Origin: Dendrocalamus latiflorus
Taxonomy: Eukaryota > Streptophyta > Magnoliopsida > Poales > Poaceae
Length of the DNA: 64,000 nucleotides
Assembly: GCA_017311315.1 (NCBI GenBank)
Contig: CM029610.1
Span: 6,994,387-7,058,386 of the forward strand
Reading direction: 5' to 3'
Part shown: positions 57,991-64,000 of the stretch, piece after piece
Layout of the letters: the number at the start of each line of letters is the position of its first letter
Numbering within the stretch: the first letter of the stretch is position 1
The notes under the pieces: generated by a model
What the model was told of the DNA's origin: nothing
Seen by the model: the letters and a program-made list of their open reading frames with translations, nothing else
Database searches by the model: none
Program-made: the position numbers and the translations under genes

Positions 57991-60494
57991 ACTCGTGTTA
58001 TCGAGATTATGAAGCTAGAGAAGAGGCTAGGAAAAAGTATCTGAAAGAGCAACAGCTCAAGAAACTTGAGGAGAAGGATGGTGAGCAGGATGGTGAGAAT
58101 GTGGGTAGTGAAGAGGATGAAGAAGATGGCCTGAAGATAGATGAGGCTAAAGTTGATGAGAGCAGTCAAATGGACTTTGCTAAGGTAGAGAAGCGTGTGC
58201 GCACAACAGGTGGTGGAAGCACTGGAACTGTTAGGTATGTCCTGATTTACAAACAAATTCCATCCCTTTGAATTACTAGGGTGTGTGCAGCTGAGGTGTA
58301 TCAACAACCAGTTTTTAATGCTTATGCTCTATGTTAATATTCTTCACAGGAATTTGCGTATTAGAGAAGACACTGCAAAATATCTTCTGAATCTTGATGT
58401 GAACTCTGCATATTATGATCCAAAAACCGCTCCATGCGTGAAGACCCTTTGCCAGATGCAGACCCCAATGATAAGTTCTATGTGGTAAGTGACAGATAAC
58501 ATACAAGCTAAATGCTTTACATTTTTAAATGTCACATAAAAAAACTTCTGTTGGTTACGCTATTGGATTCAGTATTCTGATGTATTGTTATGCTGCAGGG
58601 TGATAACCAAAATCGACTCAGTGGACAAGCTCTGGAGTTCAAGCAACTCAACATCCATGCGTGGGAAGCTTTTGATAAGGGGCAGGATATCCATATGCAA
58701 GCAGCCCCATCTCAAGCTGAACTACTGTACAAGAGTTTCAAGATCAAGAAAGAGCAGTTGAAATCTGAAAGTAAGGATAAAATTATGGAGAAGTATGGGA
58801 ACGCTGCGTCAGAAGAACCAATTGCTCGAGAGCTTCTTCTTGGACAAAGTGAGAGAGAAATTGAGTATGACCGGACTGGTCGAATAATCAAGGACAGGTT
58901 AGTACATAATACTCATCGTTGTTGATTATGCCTTTCTAGTCACTTGCTGTTCTCAGAATACTTTCTGCTAGGACGTAAGGAGGCTGTCATTTCAGTCTAA
59001 TGTTGTCCTTAAAATTCAAAGTTTTTATTTGTTCTGTTACTGTCTTATATTGTGAATGATGCCTTTTTAACTGTTATCAGAACCTGACACTGCTAGAGCA
59101 CCTAGATTCTCACCATAGATTATGTGCTGTTGCATTCTATATAATCCTTGCTTGGCAAAGGTTATAAAGCTAACTGCAGCAGCATGTTGCATCAGAGATT
59201 ATAGTTTCTTGTAAGCAATCATAGGGCATAGGGACCATTGAATGCAAGAAAGGACTGTGAACCTCTAAAAATTCTCTATTAAATTTCAAAGTGTGAAACA
59301 ATGAACACAAAACCCTTTCTACAAATGAATGCAGTTACAAAAAAACCTTAGAATTGTATTCTCTTTCACTTGATGCCAGTTGTTTTGTTTCCCTGGCTTA
59401 GGTCGGATGCTACCTTTCCGGTCAACTGTTCACATTTTTTCTTGGTCTTGGTATGGTCTTGAATGCTTAGTACCCAAAATTTGTTACCTACAGGATGTAT
59501 CTCTTCCCAAGAGCAAATATGAAGAGGACATCCTGATTAATAACCACACAAACTGTGTGGGGTTCATGGTGGAAAGATCATCAATGGGGCTACAAATGCT
59601 GCAAGCAGACTATCCGAAATAGTTACTGCACGGGCTTGGCTGGAATCGAGGCTGCTGAAGCATCAGCAGATTTGATGAAGGCAAATATGGCCCGCAAGGA
59701 GGCTGCAGAAGGTATGTTGTTGAGAGAACATTTTTGGCTTATTTGTGTATATCCAGACAACTCACGCTGCACATAGGATAAAAACATCACATTTTGCTAG
59801 CTTAGTATCATAGGATAAAACCACCATCTGTTGAAAAAAAATCATTCTCCAACTTGTCTGAATTGTCACTCATGCCTTAGTGTCAACTGCAAAGCTATCA
59901 ATGTGTTATCAGAAAATTATTCTCCTACTGTCTGAAAATTGTCCATTGTCTAGTTAACAATAACGCGAGGCCTCAGGTCCATTGCTTTTGTGCTTAGCTT
60001 ATTTATGTTGGATTTGAAATGGACAATGAGATGTAACTGTAATTGCAACTGCATGAAATTAAATTTGTTTCCATGTACTGTTTTGAGGTAGAATGCAGTT
60101 TATTTTACGTCAGCCATGTTCAATTGCCATGGTCATAAACTTCAACTTGCTCGATGCAGATGAACAGTACGTCATGAAGAAAAGCGGCTAGCCACTTGGG
60201 GAACTGATGTGCCTCATGATCTTGTTCTTGACAAGAAGCTGCTTGATGAATCCCTAAAGAAGGTTGGCATCTTCTACTTGAGCTCTGTGTGTTTTGCCTT
60301 GTTGATTTCTTGTTGTGGATGCTGAAGCTGGGTCCCATTCTCTGTAGGAGGGTGCAAGGAGGAAAGAGGAGACAGACGAAAGAAAGAGGAAGTACAACGT
60401 GAAATGGAACGATGAGGTTACTGCGGAAGACATGGAGGCCTACCGTATGAAGAGAATCCACCATGATGATCCTATGAAAGATTTTCTACATTAG
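57991..60494 (+). pseudogene. SLU7: SLU7 pre-mRNA splicing factor, 5'-truncated and frame-broken
   Basis: Exons 57991-58234, 58350-58484, 58599-58897, 59494-59711, 60160-60262 and 60348-60494 keep normal GT-AG introns. They encode the SLU7 core and C-terminus: TRVIE, EAREEARKKYLKEQQLKKLE, NLDVNSAYYDPKT, GDNQNRLSGQALEFKQLNIH, YGNAASEEPIARELLLGQSE, KDHQWGYKCCKQTIRNSYC, KYNVKWNDEVTAEDMEAYRM. SLU7 acts in the second step of splicing (3' splice site choice). The N-terminal third with the CCHC knuckle is missing: homology starts abruptly at 57991 next to G-rich repeat. Single-base losses or gains break the frame near 58006, 58427, 59551 and 60166. Introns exclude a retrocopy, so this is a duplicated or rearranged gene segment. 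Confidence 0.85.
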
Positions 60495-61384
60495 GAGTCA
60501 TCGTATATCCCCTGGCGGACCTGAGACTGAAAGCCCAGCGGCTCAGCATGCAAGGCAATAATCTTTACTATTATGAAAATGTGAGTTGATGGTTGTCGGT
60601 CCGTTCTCTCTTCTTTTTTCTCAGCCGTCCGATCAAGATTAAGCGTCCAAATCTGCATGCAGGTAGTTCTTTCGCTCGTAGAAAACGTCAGACCAACGCA
60701 TGGGCCGCGCTCCTCCTCTTCTTTTCCTCCGCATCCTTCGCCTACTGCAACCACTCCACCTCCCGCAACCGCCACCTCCTCTCTCCCAAACCCTCGTGCC
60801 ATGTCTCCTCAGCGTTGCCACCAATTCCTTTTCCGTACACCAGCGTCTGGTTGCAATCCTCCAACTTCCCCTAGCAGCGTCACATCTCCTTGTAGCTGTC
60901 TCCCTAACGCATTGGCCCGTCACCTCCTCTCCCCATCTGCCCGCCGTCGCCTCCCCACCTCCCACCTCCCGCAACCGTCCCTTCCTCCTTCCCCGAACTC
61001 TCACCTCGTCCCTCCTTGGCGTCGTCACCAATTTCTTCCTCACGCGACAGCGTCTGGTCGCAGTCCCCCAACTTTCCCTAGGGCGCCGCCACCAATTCTA
61101 TCTCCCATCGTTCCTCCAATCAGCGGTACGATGCTCGACGATAGCGGCCGGTGGATCGAAGAGAATGGCACTCGGCGACAGCGGCCAGTGGATCAGAGAG
61201 AAGGGCACTCGGTGATGGTGGTGGCTTCCTTTTACTACGCCCGCCCACGGTGGCTCTCCCCATGCCGCCACCGCCCAGCGGTCGCTCGCCCAGTAAGCCT
61301 CTCTACCTCCTCCTACTTTTCGCTCGGAGCCTGTCGCGTTGTCTGGCGATTTTGATCTCTCAAGCTGATCATCGAAGTCGATGC

Positions 61385-63060
61385 GTGGTTGAATAGGACC
61401 GTGGTCGAGGGGTCATGGCCGAATTCAAGGGGGGCGTGGTCGAAGTCGAAGCCATGGTTGAAGGGGGCCGTGGCCAAAGTTAAGGATCCGTGGTCAAAGT
61501 CGAACATGTGGTCGAAGAGGCGGTGGTCGAAGTCGAAGGACCGTGGTCGAAGTCAGGCTGTGGTCGAAGTCGAAGGGACATGGTCGATGTCCAAGTCATG
61601 GTCGAAGGGGACAGCGGTCGAAGGGGGTAGTAGTCGAAGTCGAAGGGCCATGGACGAAGTCGGTCCATGGTGGAAGTTGAAGGCCTGTGGTTAAAGTCAG
61701 GTCGTGGTCGAAGTTGAAAGGTTATGGTCAAAGTCCAAACCATGGTCGAAGGGGGCAGTGGTCGAAGTCGAAGGGCCATGGATGAAGTCGGTCCGCGGTC
61801 AAAGTCGAAGTTGAAGGGTCGTGGTCGAAGTCCAAGCCGTGGTCGAAGCAAACAGTGGTCGAAGTTGAAGGGCCATGGATGAAGTCGGTCAGCGGTCAAA
61901 GTCGAAGGGTTGTGGTCGATGTCGGGGCCATGGTCGAAGAGGGCCGTGGTCGACGTCGGAGCCATGGTCGAAGGGGGCCCATGGTTGAGGGGCCATGGCC
62001 AAAGTTGGAGATCCATGGTCGAAGTCGATGCTATGGTAGAAGGGGGCGGTGGTTGAAGGGGGAAGTGTTCGACGTCGAAGGGTCATGATCATCGAAGGGG
62101 ACAGTGGTCGAAGGTCAAAGCCGTGGTCGACGTCGAAGGGCCATAGTCAAAGGGGACAGTGGTTGGAAGGGATGGTAGTCAAGGGGGAAGTGGTCGACTT
62201 CGAAGGGCTATGGTCATCGAAGGGCCATGGTCGAAGGGGACAGTAGTCGAAGGGAGCAGTGGTTGAAGTCGAAGATCCATGGTCAAAATCAAAGCCGTAG
62301 CCGAAAGGGGCCGTGCTCGATAGGGAAAGTGGTCAACGTCAAAGAGCCGTAGTCAAAGGGGACAGTGGTTGAATGGCGGTGGTCGAAGGGGGAAGTGGTC
62401 GATGTCAAAGGGCCGTGGTCGTCGAAGGGCTGTAGTCGAAGGGGGTAGTGGTCGAAGTCGCAGATCCGTGGTTGAAGTCGAAGATCAGTAGTTGAAGGGG
62501 GAAGTGGTCGACGTCGAAGGGCCGTAGTCGAAGGGGACAGTGGTCAAAGTCGAAGATCCTAGGTCGAAGTCAAAGTCGTGGTCGAAGGGGGCTATGGTCG
62601 AAGGGGGAAGTGGTTGGCGTCGAAAGGACGTGGTCGTCGAGGGCTGTGGTCGAAGGGGACAATGGTTGAAGGGGGCAGTGATCGAAGTCGAATGGGGCAG
62701 TAGTCGAAGTTACGGTCATAGTCATAGTCGTAGCGCCTGTGAACGTGGTCGTAGCGGTCATGATCGTAGTCGTAGCGCCAACCCGGAGGGCACCTACCGA
62801 TTCGTCCACAACCTCCACCGCTACGAATTCCCCCTCCAGTTTTACATCCTCGCCGCCTACCTCAGGTCACCCCCGAGATTGAGCTCCCACCCTCGACGGC
62901 AAGACCCACAAGGTGGTCGAAGTCGAAGCCATGGTCGAAGGGGGCCGTGGTCGAAGAGGGAAGTGGTCGACGTTGAAGGGTCGTGGTCGAAGGGGACAGT
63001 GGTTGAAGGGGGCAGTGGTCGAAGTTGAAGGGGACAGTGGTCGAAGTCGGGGTCGAGCAA
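61385..63060 (+). repeat. GTGGTCGAAG-core minisatellite of Helitron copy 2
   Basis: Degenerate 16-20-bp units with the same core and orientation as in copy 1, interrupted at 62774-62912 by the UFC1 fragment. Individual units differ greatly from copy 1, so both arrays evolved after the split. Confidence 0.9.
62774..62912 (+). pseudogene. UFC1: Captured UFC1 exon fragment (Helitron copy 2)
   Basis: Frame SANPEGTYRFVHNLHRYEF then PLQFYILAAYL. It corresponds to the same UFC1 segment as in copy 1, and NPEG and LQF are closer to the family pattern here than in copy 1 (NSEG, LQL). Later codons are shifted (PPRLSSHPRRQDPQGG). It is a remnant only. Confidence 0.72.
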
Positions 63061-63251
63061 GCTAGCGCTGGTAGTCGGGCGACAGGGTACACGCGCACCA
63101 GAGGCCTACCAATGTACGATCACCAGCGATGGTCGACTGCTCCTAAAAATTTTTGTATGCATATTCTAAAAATTTTTACCACCCGTGAGTTTTAAAATGT
63201 GTAGTATGATAAATTTTAAAAATCCGTAGCAACGCACAGGCATTCAGCTAG

Positions 63252-64000
63252 TTTGGAAATACAATGTACCGGGCCGCTGTTGTATCAGTAGAACACCATG
63301 CCTTGCAATGACCGATGTTGTGTAATGTAAGTGTAAGCTGGCTATGCCTTTGTCTGACCGGAGTATGATAGAACGTGGAGACAAAAGTTGTCTTTCCCGG
63401 TGCTGCCATCCTTGGCCGGATGATTGCTTTTGTAACACTGATGTCCTTTAAGTGAAGGAATGACATGGCTGTGTGTGAATTGCAGATGTTGCGAATGACA
63501 CATCAGAGAAACAGGTGGATAATGTGCGAAGCAGAACGAGGATGCGATTATGTGTTCTTTGTGATTCTTGGCAATCACGATATAGCCGGCTATATCGATT
63601 CTTTTCTTGTTTATTAATCGGTACTTGTTGCCAGAAATATCCGGCACGATCAACTCAGCGAGATAATTCTTTCCTTGTGGGCATCGAATCTTTGACTATA
63701 ACTAGGGAAAGTACTAATGTTTTGTTGGACCCTGCCAATTCATAATTCTCTATGATACTATTGTATTATCTTTGAATTAGTAGATAGTACTCATAAATAC
63801 ATCATTGAATCATTTTATACATAATAGAATCATACTATTCATTAATATTACGTAACAATTGTTCAATTAGACCGTATTAGGTTGAGTTTACATTAAGACC
63901 GGTCGAACCAAATAGTTTCATTTCAACAGCGAAAGCGGTAAGTAAAAGGGGTAGGGCACATCTTGCAACGGGCAAGCGACTGTGGTTAAGATTGTGCAAG
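63252..64000. other. Presumed SLU7 3' flank and intergenic DNA
   Basis: Continues the sequence interrupted by Helitron copy 2; may be 3' UTR. No gene recognised up to the window end; AT-rich from 63740. Confidence 0.4.

Larger units (their letters stand above)
60562..63251 (+). mobile_element. Non-autonomous Helitron (copy 2)
   Basis: A|TCTTTACTATTATGAAAATG at the 5' end and CGCACAGGCATTCAGCTAG|T at the 3' end match copy 1. It lies 67 bp after the SLU7 stop codon, in the same orientation, with presumed SLU7 3' sequence resuming at 63252. Compared with copy 1 it has about 470 bp extra near the 5' end (60670-61140), lacks the nested hAT element and lost most of the second repeat. No Rep/helicase. 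Confidence 0.88.

Noticed and set aside
57504..58307. Pro-rich 267-aa minus and Gly-rich 270-aa plus open frames at 57.2-58.3 kb
   Set aside because: Both are translations of the G-rich minisatellite and partly of SLU7 in the wrong frame or strand.

Overview
This is plant nuclear DNA, almost certainly from a grass (Poaceae). The intron-rich genes are land-plant types: a ZTP29-like zinc transporter, a WIP zinc-finger factor, an OEP80-like chloroplast outer-envelope barrel protein and a truncated SLU7 splicing factor. Most of the rest is grass-type transposable elements: Stowaway and Tourist MITEs, hAT elements, Helitrons, a SMART/TRIM and a Tat-lineage Gypsy element. The species cannot be fixed from the sequence alone. 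A run of 100 N at 55801-55900 is a scaffold gap.

Layout. 0-9 kb: the ZTP29-like gene on the plus strand, 12 coding exons, stretched by two hAT elements (one holding a Tourist MITE) in intron 7 and a small LTR element in intron 11. 9.8-14.2 kb: a Helitron inserted into a Stowaway MITE. It carries a minisatellite, a UFC1 exon fragment and a nested hAT element that itself carries the end of a WRKY gene. 15.3-17.0 kb: a two-exon WIP gene on the minus strand. 18.6-19.1 kb: a histone deacetylase exon fragment split by a 280-bp SMART. 19.6-20.6 kb: a hAT element. 22.3-38.5 kb: probably one large Helitron-like host with an 11.7-kb Gypsy (Tat-type) element inside it. 38.5-38.9 kb: a short Helitron on the minus strand. 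41.6-47.8 kb: the OEP80-like gene on the minus strand, 16 coding exons. 48-57 kb: intergenic DNA with MITEs, a long ATGT microsatellite and the gap. 58.0-60.5 kb: the 3' two thirds of a SLU7 gene. 60.6-63.3 kb: a second Helitron, sister to the first, just after the SLU7 stop codon.

The host genes are not functionally linked. The most interesting biology is in the mobile elements: two sister Helitrons that share a captured UFC1 fragment, one with a hAT insertion whose empty site is preserved in the other; a Gypsy element with nearly identical LTRs, a substituted reverse-transcriptase catalytic residue, and an intron-containing antisense gene between two minisatellite arrays; and a GTGGTCGAA-core minisatellite in three separate places. 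Single-base length changes, mostly in short homopolymers, break several otherwise well-conserved frames (OEP80, SLU7, Gypsy pol). They may be consensus errors of a draft assembly rather than true mutations.
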